A stretch of DNA of 57,020 nucleotides from an uncultured Mucilaginibacter sp. (lineage in GTDB: Bacteria; Bacteroidota; Bacteroidia; Sphingobacteriales; Sphingobacteriaceae). Position 1 is the stretch's first letter. Every line of letters starts with the position of its first letter. This document shows, one piece after another, positions 41,852-50,710 of this stretch. The stretch lies in the NCBI GenBank assembly GCA_903863845.1, contig CAIPDP010000123.1, positions 1 through 57,020 on the forward strand, given 5' to 3'. Below the pieces are notes generated by a model. It had not been told where the DNA came from. It was given only the letters and a program-made list of their open reading frames with translations, and did no database searches. Made by a program: the position numbers and the translations under genes.

Positions 41852-42532
41852 ATGAAGTACTTTTTTTTTCTTTTATTGTTACCGGTCTTTGCCGGTGCAC
41901 AAAGCGTCACAAACCAGCGCGTTTATGATACCATACCTTTTATACCGGAACACACCCCGGTGCGTATGAAGGTTTTTGCGAGCGAACCAATTGTCCCCGG
42001 TCGCGTAATTTTCCTTGGCAATAGCATTACTGAAATGGGCGACTGGAAAAAGGTATTAAATGATACTACCGTGCTCAACCGCGGCGTTGGCGGTGATATT
42101 ACCTATGGCGTGCTAAAACGCCTGAAAGACATTACTGATCGGCAACCTTCCAAAGTATTTATCCTGCTTGGCATTAACGATATTGGCAAAGACATACCCG
42201 ATGCGGTTATCGCAGACAACTACCTGAAGATCGTCAAAGAAATTCATCAGAAAAGTCCGCAGACTAAGGTATTTGTTCAAAGCATACTTCCTCTAAATTC
42301 AACCATGCCTAACTTCCCTCAGCATTACGATAAGGAAGAACATGTATTGGCTGTAAATAAGCTTTTAAGGGCCAATGCAAAATCCGGCAATTACACCTTT
42401 ATCGACATTTTCCATTTATTTGTTGATGCCGATGGTCGCCTTAAAAGCGAATATTCTTACGAAGGCCTGCACCTGAAAGCTCCTGCATATGTAATTTGGG
42501 CTGATTATTTAAAGAAGCAGGGGTATTTGTAA
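41852..42532 (+). CDS. SGNH/GDSL-family hydrolase (esterase/acetylhydrolase), exported
   Basis: 226 residues with a short signal peptide (FFFLLLLPVFAGAQ). SGNH blocks: G56-N57-S58-I (block I, nucleophile Ser), R77-G-V-G80-G (block II), G107-I-N109-D (block III). The C-terminal block reads Y-E204-G-L-H207, with Glu in place of the usual catalytic-dyad Asp. Such enzymes remove acetyl or acyl groups from glycans or platelet-activating-factor-like lipids. Substrate unknown. Confidence 0.9.
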   Translation: MKYFFFLLLLPVFAGAQSVTNQRVYDTIPFIPEHTPVRMKVFASEPIVPGRVIFLGNSITEMGDWKKVLNDTTVLNRGVGGDITYGVLKRLKDITDRQPSKVFILLGINDIGKDIPDAVIADNYLKIVKEIHQKSPQTKVFVQSILPLNSTMPNFPQHYDKEEHVLAVNKLLRANAKSGNYTFIDIFHLFVDADGRLKSEYSYEGLHLKAPAYVIWADYLKKQGYL

Positions 42533-42588
42533 ATTTCTGATCAAATATCATTTTGGGTTAAAGCAACTGGTTATTGGCATACCCGTTT

Positions 42589-42754
42589 CGCAACTCACCC
42601 CGACCCTACTACGTGGGTCGACCCTCTCTACTTCGTAAAGAGGGTGATTTTATACTTGTAATTCAAAAACCTGCACTAGGTAGATGCAAATCACAGTATC
42701 CCGAATTAATCCTCCCCTCTCTTCTCCGAAGAGAGGGGCCGGGGGTGAGTTGCG
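42589..42754. repeat. MITE-like 166-bp element with 13-bp terminal inverted repeats
   Basis: CGCAACTCACCCC at 42589-42601 is the exact reverse complement of 42742-42754. Inside are three hairpins: CGACCC/GGGTCG (42601-42620), ACCCTCT/AGAGGGT (42621-42645) and an 11-bp stem CCCCTCTCTTC/GAAGAGAGGGG (42714-42738). It occupies most of the 269-bp spacer before the DUF4342 gene and has no coding content of its own. Confidence 0.8.
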
Positions 42755-42801
42755 CCGAATGTAACAACCGCCTTTTCCCCTCGTCTAAATAAAAAAACAA
42801 C

Positions 42802-43053
42802 ATGGCAAAGGAATCATTCAACATCAATGGCGAAAGTCTTTTAAACAAAGTAAAGGAATTGATCGCTGAGGGCAATGTCACCAAAATAACTATAGCTGAT
42901 AAAACAGGTAAAGAGATTGCATCCTTCCCATTGACCTATGGTGTTGTAGGCGCATTGTTCCTGCCAGTACTTGCCGCCATTGGTGCAATTGCAGCGTTGG
43001 TTACAGAATGTACCATTACCGTTGAACGGGAAGTAGAAGACCACGATCAATAA
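42802..43053 (+). CDS. DUF4342-domain small membrane protein
   Basis: 83 residues: N-terminal helix-rich cytosolic part with LLNKVKELIAEGNVTKITIADKTGKEIASFPLTYGV, the DUF4342 hallmark, then one strongly hydrophobic segment (GALFLPVLAAIGAIAALV) and a charged tail. Function unknown for the family. It stands alone behind the MITE-like element, 76 bp before the peptidase gene. Confidence 0.85.
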   Translation: MAKESFNINGESLLNKVKELIAEGNVTKITIADKTGKEIASFPLTYGVVGALFLPVLAAIGAIAALVTECTITVEREVEDHDQ

Positions 43054-43129
43054 AACGAATAAAAGCAAGTCAGATACCTGCTAACAAATCACTGATAATT
43101 TTCTCCCCTAAATTTCATATTTTAGTTGC

Positions 43130-44701
43130 ATGAAGTCCCATGTCATGCCCGTACGTTTCGCTGCTATTTGCATTTTGGTAATTGCGGCTTGTTCCAATAG
43201 ATCTTTAGCCCAAAGCAAAGACCCGATCATTGATCAGATCGTCAAAGAGGAAACCGATAATTCGCAGCTTCAGCAAATGGCGCATGAACTGTTTGATGGG
43301 ATCGGTCCACGTCTGGTAGGTACGCCGCAAATGCAAAAAGCGGGTGATTGGGCTGTCGACAAATACAAAAGTTGGGGTGTAGATGCGCGTATTGAGAAAT
43401 GGGGCGATTGGCGGGGATGGGAACGCGGTGTTACACACGTTGATTTGGTGTATCCCCGTATTAAAACCCTGGAAGCTATACAATTAGCCTGGAGCCCGGG
43501 CATGGGTAAAAAAACGATCATTTCGGATCTGGTTATCTTGCCGGATTTGGCCGATAGCAATGCCTTTAAAGCCTGGTTACCGACCGTCAAAGGCAAATTT
43601 GTGATGATCAGCATGAATCAACCTACAGGCCGTTCGGATGGCGACTGGCGCGATTTCGGCACAAAGGAATCCTTTGAAAAATTGAAAACTGACCGTAGCA
43701 AACAAATTGATGCATGGCGCGAACGCATCCGTAAAACCGGGCTGACCAATAAGACTTTGCCAGTCGCATTAGAAAACGCCGGCGCAGCTGCTATCATAAC
43801 TTGCACCTGGTCGAATGGCTTTGGCGTGGATAAGATATTTGGTGGTTATACGAAGAAAGTACCAACGATTGATATTGGGCTGGAAGATTACGGTCTGCTG
43901 TATCGCTTAACAGAGTCGGGCGAAAAGCCGCAGATCAGCGTGCATACCGAATCAAAAGAATTGGGCCCAATTCCTACATTTAATGTTATTGCCGAGATCA
44001 AAGGCAGCGAAAAGCCGGATGAATACGTGATCCTGTCGGCGCATTTCGATTCATGGGATGCCGGCACAGGCGCTACCGATAATGGTACAGGTACCCTCAC
44101 CATGATGGAGGCACTTCGTATCCTGAAAAAAGTATATCCTAATCCTAAAAGAACGATCATTGTAGGCGACTGGGGCAGTGAAGAAGAAGGCTTGAATGGC
44201 TCAAGGGCATTTGTTGAGGATCATCCCGAAATTGTGCAGCACATACAAGCCGTTTTTAACCAGGATAATGGCACTGGCCGCATTGTAAACTTGTCGGGAC
44301 AAGGTTTTCTCAATTCCTATGAATACCTTACTCGCTGGCTTTCACACGCCCCATCTTATATCCGCGATTCTGTAAAAACTTCATTCCCGGGTTCACCCGG
44401 CCGAGGTGGTTCTGATTTCGCCTCATTTGTAGCGGCAGGTGCACCGGCTTTTTCGCTGGGTTCTAACAGCTGGGAATACGGTGTTTATACCTGGCATACC
44501 AACCGCGACACCTACGATAAGATCGTGTTCGATGATGTGCGCGCCAATGCTATACTAACGGCCATTATGGTATATGAGGCATCGGAAGACCCGGCAACCA
44601 CTTCTCGCGATAAAAGTATTTTGCCTGTAGATCCCAAAACTGGTCAGCCTGCAAAATGGCCCGACCCGGTAAAAGCAAACCGGCATGGTGGATTTGATTG
44701 A
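43130..44701 (+). CDS. M28-family zinc aminopeptidase, lipoprotein
   Basis: Extracytoplasmic di-zinc exopeptidase of 523 residues. Lipobox IAAC (C21). A PA-like insert spans about residues 150-250, and the catalytic domain follows. Zinc ligands and catalytic residues by motif: H305-F-D307, D317-N-G, E351/E352 in GSEEEG, D379-N-G and a later histidine near Y-T-W-H. G-R-G-G-S-D-F-A-S-F in the C-terminal part is the usual family landmark. It would trim peptides in the periplasm or at the surface. Start may be residue 6 (MPVRF). Confidence 0.92.
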   Translation: MKSHVMPVRFAAICILVIAACSNRSLAQSKDPIIDQIVKEETDNSQLQQMAHELFDGIGPRLVGTPQMQKAGDWAVDKYKSWGVDARIEKWGDWRGWERGVTHVDLVYPRIKTLEAIQLAWSPGMGKKTIISDLVILPDLADSNAFKAWLPTVKGKFVMISMNQPTGRSDGDWRDFGTKESFEKLKTDRSKQIDAWRERIRKTGLTNKTLPVALENAGAAAIITCTWSNGFGVDKIFGGYTKKVPTIDIGLEDYGLLYRLTESGEKPQISVHTESKELGPIPTFNVIAEIKGSEKPDEYVILSAHFDSWDAGTGATDNGTGTLTMMEALRILKKVYPNPKRTIIVGDWGSEEEGLNGSRAFVEDHPEIVQHIQAVFNQDNGTGRIVNLSGQGFLNSYEYLTRWLSHAPSYIRDSVKTSFPGSPGRGGSDFASFVAAGAPAFSLGSNSWEYGVYTWHTNRDTYDKIVFDDVRANAILTAIMVYEASEDPATTSRDKSILPVDPKTGQPAKWPDPVKANRHGGFD

Positions 44702-44758
44702 GGACGCTAAAAAGTATTTGTCAATTACCTGCTGACAGTCTTATTTTACAAGAATCAT

Positions 44759-45241
44759 TTATCGATGGATCTCTACCGACAAAACCCAAACGTCGACTAT
44801 AGCTTTAAGAAAGGATAAGACGATCCCACTGATAAGCCAGGTAATACCCGAATAACCAATTTGCAGCACAATGATCCCTGCTACGATAAATGGAATAATA
44901 GCCATTTGCGAAAAAATCAGGTTTCGAATAGCATGTTTTCTGTATTGCTTTCCTGAATTTCGCCAGATACGGATATCCAGATAGAACAGAACACCCCAAC
45001 CGAACGCGCCGAAACCTATAAGAATGATGCGCACCTTCTCGGAAGTTTGCCCCGGGATCAGCATTAAAGATGAGATCAAAAGGATATTCAGTAAAAGAAT
45101 CAACGACTCCAGTGCACGATCAGGAAGTGCTTTGTTTTCGATGATCTTTTTGAGATTAATAGATATACCAACAAATACCAGTCCGGTTAAAGTTGCGGAG
45201 GCCCCGGTAATCGCACTAAAAAATGTGATCCAATCGTTCAT
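44759..45241 (-). CDS. Four-helix membrane protein of unknown function
   Basis: 160 residues, four predicted membrane segments (about 5-25, 45-62, 70-90 with the next in 108-150), starting MNDWITFFSAITGASATLTGLVFVGIS. Its ATG abuts the stop of the upstream amidase-like gene with no gap, so translational coupling is very likely. It has no enzymatic motif. As the partner of a peptidoglycan-active protein it could be a tether, exporter or immunity factor. Confidence 0.8.
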   Translation of the reverse strand: MNDWITFFSAITGASATLTGLVFVGISINLKKIIENKALPDRALESLILLLNILLISSLMLIPGQTSEKVRIILIGFGAFGWGVLFYLDIRIWRNSGKQYRKHAIRNLIFSQMAIIPFIVAGIIVLQIGYSGITWLISGIVLSFLKAIVDVWVLSVEIHR

Positions 45242-45943
45242 TTACCTGAGATTTATACCCAAAGCGGCCGCAGTAAGCGCACTTACTTCGCCGTCAGGAT
45301 TAAGCCCGACAGAATCCTGGAAAAGTTTGACGGCCCTAAGTGTCTGCTCGCCAAAAATATTGTCGACACCATCCGTATCAAAGCCTCTGCGGTTTAGGGT
45401 AATTTGTATCTGACCAACATCGGTTGAAACCATATTGGGTTGGGTAAGGCGATAGATCTCGATAGTTGGGGGTCTGTAAGCAATAATTGGGTTTGCCTTG
45501 TAGGTTACTCCCGGTATCAGTACCCCCATATCCCAGCGCCTGCCGTCTACAACCGAATTGGTAATGCCATCAATACTGCCATGGGCTTCGACCGTTCCCC
45601 CATTGCCATCCGAAACAGCAATATGGCCAACTTCTCCGGTGCCCGCGATACGCAGGATAACGGCACCTGGCGTTGCCTTTGCTTCTTCTACGGTAATAAT
45701 TCGCCCCAATTCATGAGCATCCCTTGCCCAGGAATCGCTATAGGTTTCGGCTGTTTGCGGATCACCAAGATTATTATTGCAACCGTAAAGAATACCGAAA
45801 GTTTGGTAATATAGCCAGCTCACAAATTCGGTACAATTCCAGGGGCCTTTATAGCTCGCATCGTCTTTTGGTACGCGAGCACCCAGCAGAAATGGTTCAC
45901 CAACGTGCTTATCACCTAACAAAACAATATCGTCGCCGGTCAT
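45242..45943 (-). CDS. NlpC/P60- or CHAP-like peptidoglycan amidase with PG-binding domain
   Basis: 233 residues. The putative catalytic Cys is C37 in WNCTEFVSW, with H107 in GHIAV and H121 as candidate base residues, the Cys-His order of papain-like cell-wall hydrolases. The C-terminal region (about 165-230, VGQIQITLNRRGFDTDGVDNIFGEQTLRAVKLFQD) is a PG_binding_1 fold. No signal peptide, which is odd for a wall hydrolase: export would need holin-like, contractile or lytic release. The four-helix membrane gene abuts downstream; an ankyrin-repeat gene lies upstream on the same strand. Confidence 0.8.
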   Translation of the reverse strand: MTGDDIVLLGDKHVGEPFLLGARVPKDDASYKGPWNCTEFVSWLYYQTFGILYGCNNNLGDPQTAETYSDSWARDAHELGRIITVEEAKATPGAVILRIAGTGEVGHIAVSDGNGGTVEAHGSIDGITNSVVDGRRWDMGVLIPGVTYKANPIIAYRPPTIEIYRLTQPNMVSTDVGQIQITLNRRGFDTDGVDNIFGEQTLRAVKLFQDSVGLNPDGEVSALTAAALGINLR

Positions 45944-46065
45944 CGGGGTATTAGATGGTTTATTGAATAAAGATAATTGTTTTTATGCCTTTTATCCAAT
46001 GACAGATTCCGGCAACAATTTTTCTGCAAAAATAATTTTGAATTTGAATTTCCGAAATCTAAATT

Positions 46066-46713
46066 TCAACTCAATATTTCTGCTATTTCATCAAAACCTT
46101 TTTCGCGGGCAAGATCGGCAGGGAGTTTGCCGCCCTCCATACGCACCTGTGTATCGGCGCCATGTTCAAGCAGCAGGATGAGCATATCAGGGTTACCATT
46201 TTGTGCTGCAGAATGCAATGGTGTTACGCCAGCCTGCTGTTTCACATTTACATTCGCGCCATTTGTAACAAGTAGTTTTACGATATCAGTATGATTACCG
46301 GCAGCAGCCGAGTGGATCGGGAAAACATTAAAACCATTGTTTGAAGGCAAATTTACATCGGCACCTTTCAATACAAGGTAACGGGCAACCTCAAACTGCC
46401 CGAAATAGCTGGCCAGCCCCAGCGGCGTAAAACCATCGTTAGCGTACTCATTAACAATTTCAGGATGAGTATACAATAAATGAGCTACAACATCAAATTT
46501 GCCGGAAGCAGCTGCTTCAAAAATGGTCAGGTTATCAAGGTATTTTAATAAAAAAGCTGTTACTTCGGGTTTCTTATAATAGCAGGAAAGCATCAGTGGC
46601 GATACATTGGCCGAAGTTTTTGATTTGGCCAGCGCCGGATCTTTTTGTAAAAGCGCAGTTAACCCAACCAAATCGGAAGAAGCAATATACGTTTCCAATA
46701 AATCGACGCTCAT
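46066..46713 (-). CDS. Ankyrin-repeat protein
   Basis: 215 residues made almost wholly of ankyrin repeats, about five: DGFTPLGLASYFGQFEVARYLVLKGADVN, then two or more further canonical units (VFPIHSAAAGNHTDIVKLLVTNGANVN, TPLHSAAQNGNPDMLILLLEHGADT). No signal peptide or membrane segment, so cytosolic and a protein-protein interaction module. It lies 122 bp upstream of the amidase-like gene on the same strand. Partner unknown. Confidence 0.88.
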   Translation of the reverse strand: MSVDLLETYIASSDLVGLTALLQKDPALAKSKTSANVSPLMLSCYYKKPEVTAFLLKYLDNLTIFEAAASGKFDVVAHLLYTHPEIVNEYANDGFTPLGLASYFGQFEVARYLVLKGADVNLPSNNGFNVFPIHSAAAGNHTDIVKLLVTNGANVNVKQQAGVTPLHSAAQNGNPDMLILLLEHGADTQVRMEGGKLPADLAREKGFDEIAEILS

Positions 46714-46991
46714 ATTTCAATATTACTAAAAAAATTGGTTTTTCGGCCGCGAGGTGAATAACTCGACGATTGTGGATAAAATAAATCGCAACACAGTTTT
46801 ATTAAAAAGGCAACCAAAATTAACATCAGGTTTACAAAATACTTTTGCTTTTAGTGCCGGAATTAAAATCCTGCCATCCTATAATCCTTAGGATACCGGC
46901 CACGATCCGATTAAATAATTCAAGCTACTGTTCCCAATATTTGTTAATTCTGTTAACTTTACAATTGCGTTTTAACGCTTTCAAATAAAGG

Positions 46992-49541
46992 ATGCCGATC
47001 AAAGGGAACCAGTTCAGAACAAACACTTTAAGGGACGATAACAAACCCGACAAATCCTCTTCAAAAAGCGGAAAGGAACAGCCAGCCCGGTCGAAAAAGG
47101 AAAGCACGCCCGTATTTAACCTGAAAGATGGCAGAACGGCTAAAATTCTCGGACTGTTTTTACTCATTCTGTCTGTATTTTTCTTGATCGCCTTTACTTC
47201 CTACTTGTTTACCTGGCAAGAAGACCAAAGTTATGTTTCAGCTGCCAACGGGGGCTGGCATAACCTTTTTAAAACACAGCAGGAACTGATCGATAACGGG
47301 ATCAAAAACCCGGTCGTTGAAAATTGGCTGGGTAAGTTCGGCGCCTTACTATCTAACCAGTTTATTTTCGAATGGTTTGGTATCGCTTCTTACCTTTTTG
47401 CTTTTGTTTTTTTTATTGTTGGTTATAGGTTGTTGTTTAAAGTACGTTTATATTCCGTCAGCAAAACGCTCGGCTACTCCTTTTTCCTGATTGTATTTAT
47501 TTCCATTACCTTAGGATTCTTCCATGGCTTTGTTAGCGATGTGCCTCATTTTCTGGAGGGGAACTTCGGTTTCTGGAGTAACCGCTTACTCGATGCACAG
47601 GTTGGCGAAGCGGGCACAGGCGGTATTCTGTTATTTGCCGCACTTACCGCATTGATCATTGCATATAATATCGATTTCAGACTACCACGGCTGCGCGCCA
47701 AAACTTTAAATGCTGATGTCGTAGACCATGTAATACCCAAACCCGTTGAAATTGAAGACGAGTTTCCTTCAAAACCGATCGAATGGCCCAAAAACAGCAA
47801 TCGCGTAAAAGATGAAGGTTTAGTCGCTGTTGATCATGTTACCGAACTTAATCCGAAACCTACCTTTCATGAACCTGTTGTGCTTCGCCCGGATAACAAT
47901 TCGGCCCATGAACCCGAATTTGAGGATGAGATACCATTAACCATCGATACAAACCGACCAACAGAGGTTTTAAGTATCGAGAAGGAAGATGAAGATAAAG
48001 CAAAAAACCTGGTCGAGCAATTCGGCACCTACGACCCGAAACTCGACCTGGCATCTTATAAATACCCGACGCTTGATTTGCTTGAAAACTACGGCTCTAA
48101 CAAAATAACCGTCAACGCTGAAGAGTTAGAGGCCAATAAGAATAAGATCGTAGAAACACTGAATCATTACAATATCGAGATCGATAAGATTAAAGCCACA
48201 ATTGGACCGACGGTAACCCTCTACGAGATCATACCTGCTCCGGGCGTACGTATCTCGAAAATCAAGAATCTTGAAGATGATATCGCTTTATCGCTTGCTG
48301 CTTTAGGTATTCGTATTATAGCGCCTATGCCCGGTAAAGGAACGATCGGTATAGAGGTGCCGAACCAAAACCCCGAGATGGTTTCTATGCGCTCGATACT
48401 GGCTACCGAGAAGTTTCAGAATACCACGATGGATCTGCCCATAGCGCTGGGAAAAACGATATCGAACGAAGTGTTTATTGCTGACCTGGCAAAAATGCCC
48501 CACTTATTGGTTGCGGGCGCAACAGGACAAGGTAAATCTGTTGGTATCAACGCTATCCTGGTTTCGTTGCTCTACAAAAAACACCCATCCGAATTAAAAT
48601 TTGTGTTGGTTGACCCTAAAAAGGTAGAGTTGACACTGTTCCGCAAGATCGAACGACATTTCCTGGCAAAATTGCCCGACGAAGCAGATGCCATTATTAC
48701 CGATACCAAAAAGGTGGTCAACACGCTTAATTCACTTTGCATCGAGATGGATCAACGCTACGACCTGCTGAAAGATGCCGGCGTTCGTAACCTGAAAGAA
48801 TACAATCATAAATTCGTTAACCGTAAGATCAGCGACCCAGAAAAGCATCGTTTCCTGCCTTTTATCGTATTGGTAATTGACGAATTTGCTGATCTGATGA
48901 TGACAGCCGGTAAAGAAGTTGAAATGCCGATAGCACGCATAGCGCAGCTTGCCCGGGCTGTTGGTATACACCTGGTAATTGCTACGCAACGCCCATCAGT
49001 AAATATTATAACAGGTACCATAAAGGCTAACTTTCCGTCGAGGCTGGCGTTCCGTGTACTTTCAAAGATCGATTCACGTACTATTTTAGACGCTGGAGGA
49101 GCCGATCAGCTGATTGGCCGCGGTGATATGTTGCTCTCAACAGGCAGCGACCTGATACGCCTGCAGTGTGCTTTTGTGGATACACCCGAGGTGGAAAAGA
49201 TCTCTGATTTTATCGGTAACCAAAGGGGCTACCCTACTGCATTCCTGCTGCCGGAATATGTCGGTGAAGGCGAAAGTGGTGGTGCAAAAGATTTTGATGC
49301 GGCAGACCGCGACCCTATGTTTGAAGAAGCTGCCCGATTGGTAGTGATCCACCAGCAAGGCTCAACCTCGTTGATACAGCGTAAATTAAAACTGGGCTAT
49401 AACCGGGCAGGAAGGATCATAGATCAACTGGAAGCTGCCGGTATCGTTGGGCCGTTTGAAGGTAGTAAAGCCCGTGAAGTATTGTATAGCGATGAATATA
49501 GTCTGGAGAAACACCTGGAAGAAATTCAGAAGAGTATTTAA
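46992..49541 (+). CDS. ftsK: DNA translocase FtsK/SpoIIIE
   Basis: 849-residue division-linked dsDNA pump that clears the terminus region during septation. N-terminal membrane domain with four segments (about 55-230), a linker rich in acidic residues (about 260-370), then the RecA-like motor with Walker A GATGQGKS (about residue 509) and Walker B VIDEFADLM (about 630). The C-terminal gamma winged helix (about 775-845, QGSTSLIQRKLKLGYNRAGRIIDQLE) reads chromosome polarity. The ATG at 46992 follows AAAGG, a weak Shine-Dalgarno-like sequence. It is followed by lolA across a spacer almost wholly made of heptamer repeats. Confidence 0.97.
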   Translation: MPIKGNQFRTNTLRDDNKPDKSSSKSGKEQPARSKKESTPVFNLKDGRTAKILGLFLLILSVFFLIAFTSYLFTWQEDQSYVSAANGGWHNLFKTQQELIDNGIKNPVVENWLGKFGALLSNQFIFEWFGIASYLFAFVFFIVGYRLLFKVRLYSVSKTLGYSFFLIVFISITLGFFHGFVSDVPHFLEGNFGFWSNRLLDAQVGEAGTGGILLFAALTALIIAYNIDFRLPRLRAKTLNADVVDHVIPKPVEIEDEFPSKPIEWPKNSNRVKDEGLVAVDHVTELNPKPTFHEPVVLRPDNNSAHEPEFEDEIPLTIDTNRPTEVLSIEKEDEDKAKNLVEQFGTYDPKLDLASYKYPTLDLLENYGSNKITVNAEELEANKNKIVETLNHYNIEIDKIKATIGPTVTLYEIIPAPGVRISKIKNLEDDIALSLAALGIRIIAPMPGKGTIGIEVPNQNPEMVSMRSILATEKFQNTTMDLPIALGKTISNEVFIADLAKMPHLLVAGATGQGKSVGINAILVSLLYKKHPSELKFVLVDPKKVELTLFRKIERHFLAKLPDEADAIITDTKKVVNTLNSLCIEMDQRYDLLKDAGVRNLKEYNHKFVNRKISDPEKHRFLPFIVLVIDEFADLMMTAGKEVEMPIARIAQLARAVGIHLVIATQRPSVNIITGTIKANFPSRLAFRVLSKIDSRTILDAGGADQLIGRGDMLLSTGSDLIRLQCAFVDTPEVEKISDFIGNQRGYPTAFLLPEYVGEGESGGAKDFDAADRDPMFEEAARLVVIHQQGSTSLIQRKLKLGYNRAGRIIDQLEAAGIVGPFEGSKAREVLYSDEYSLEKHLEEIQKSI

Positions 49542-49543
49542 TT

Positions 49544-49697
49544 AGTTCATGGTCGTGGAGTGATAGTCGATAGTCCATAGTCGATAGTCCATAGATCATG
49601 GTTCATAGATCATGGTTCAGGGTGGTGGGGTGATTGTTCATAGTTCATAATTCATAGACTATGGTCCATGGACTATGGTATATATTCCATTGTCAAT
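49544..49697. repeat. 22-unit heptanucleotide array, consensus near AGTCCAT
   Basis: Starting two bases after the ftsK stop, 22 consecutive 7-base units keep perfect register over 154 bp. Examples: AGTCGAT, AGTCCAT (twice as a tandem 14-mer), AGATCAT, GGTTCAT (again as a tandem 14-mer), AATTCAT, GGTCCAT, GGACTAT. Nineteen of 22 units end in AT. Indels are absent despite many substitutions. Confidence 0.93.
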
Positions 49698-49721
49698 AGC
49701 ATTCGTTAAATTTGCAGTAAC

Positions 49722-49791
49722 AAATTCCCAATACCTGATATCTTACAACTGATACCCAATACCCATTAACTGATAACTGATACCTGACACC
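49722..49791. repeat. 10-unit heptanucleotide array, consensus TGATACC
   Basis: Units AAATTCC, CAATACC, TGATATC, TTACAAC, TGATACC, CAATACC, CATTAAC, TGATAAC, TGATACC, TGACACC, ending 3 bp before the lolA ATG. It would lie in the lolA leader if transcribed. The same word family recurs inverted just after lolA. Confidence 0.9.
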
Positions 49792-49794
49792 CAA

Positions 49795-50469
49795 ATGAAA
49801 AAATTATTCATAATACTACTACTAATTACAATTACCTCGCAACTAACATTCGCTCAAAAGGATGTGGAGGCTAAGAAGATATTGAATGCTGTTAGCTTAA
49901 AATACAAATCTTATAATTTGATCAAGGCCGATTTTTCTTTTCTGCTGGAAGATCCGCAGGCACAGATTAAAAGCATGCAATACGGCACCCTGGTGACCCA
50001 ACCTAAATTAAATAAGTTTAAAGTATCCATATACGACCCAACTAATAAAACTACCGCCCTGCAGGAGATCATCAGTGACGGCAAAAGTCAGTGGACCTAT
50101 GTGGTTAAAGAAAAGGAAGTTGAACTCAGCGACATCGATCATAGCGAGGACAATCTCAATCCAGCACAATTATTTACCATTTATGAGCACGGATACAAAT
50201 ACGTTTACACCGGCGACGATGTGATAGATGGTGTTAAATGCCAGATCATCGACCTGAGCCCGGATGATGCAAAAAAAGTATTTTTTAAGATTCGCTTGGC
50301 GATAGATAAGTCTAAGAAATTGATCCACAGCGCATTGATCTTCGATAAGAATGGCGCCAGATATACCTACACTATTCAAACTTTGACACCTAATCCAAAA
50401 TTACCAGAAAATATCTTTTCGTTTGATAAAAAGGATCATCCGGGAGTTGAAGTAGTGGATTTGAGGTAG
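49795..50469 (+). CDS. lolA: LolA-like outer-membrane lipoprotein carrier
   Basis: 224-residue periplasmic protein, signal peptide ending LTFAQ, with the LolA fold pattern: KILNAVSLKYKSYNLIKADFSF, YGTLVTQPKLNKFKVS, YYY-rich beta sheets and C-terminal IRLAIDKSKKLIHSALIFDKNG. It shuttles lipoproteins from the inner membrane to the outer membrane. ftsK followed by a LolA-family gene is a common order in Bacteroidota. The start codon lies 3 bp after a heptamer array, which leaves no room for a normal ribosome-binding site. Confidence 0.88.
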   Translation: MKKLFIILLLITITSQLTFAQKDVEAKKILNAVSLKYKSYNLIKADFSFLLEDPQAQIKSMQYGTLVTQPKLNKFKVSIYDPTNKTTALQEIISDGKSQWTYVVKEKEVELSDIDHSEDNLNPAQLFTIYEHGYKYVYTGDDVIDGVKCQIIDLSPDDAKKVFFKIRLAIDKSKKLIHSALIFDKNGARYTYTIQTLTPNPKLPENIFSFDKKDHPGVEVVDLR

Positions 50470-50479
50470 CGTATTAGCT

Positions 50480-50500
50480 GTTATTGGGTATCGGTTATCA
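50480..50500. repeat. Short inverted copy of the TGATACC heptamer family after lolA
   Basis: GTTATTG, GGTATCG, GTTATCA; reverse complements are CAATAAC, CGATACC, TGATAAC, the words found upstream of lolA. Starts 11 bp after the lolA stop. Only three units, so weaker evidence. Confidence 0.7.
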
Positions 50501-50710
50501 GGAGGTTCCCCGGTGCGGATATTTATTTGATAAGATCAAATTCCGGAGCTTGAAAATAATAAAGTTTAGGTTTGGTCCGTACGAAAGTAAATATAAGCTA
50601 CTAATAAATTAGTTAATATTTCGTCAAACTGACGAGTAGGTATGTTTTTACCTGGCAAGGCATTTATTATCAACAATATAGCCTTCTGCACTTAGCAAGG
50701 CGCAACCTGA

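Noticed and set aside
42574-42792. 72-residue ORF on the plus strand
   Set aside because: It is the translation of the MITE-like element (Leu-Leu-Arg-Lys/Arg-Glu-Gly repeats of the hairpins), a known kind of spurious call.
49544-49791. CRISPR array between ftsK and lolA
   Set aside because: Unit length is 7 with no spacers, units diverge throughout, and no cas gene is near.
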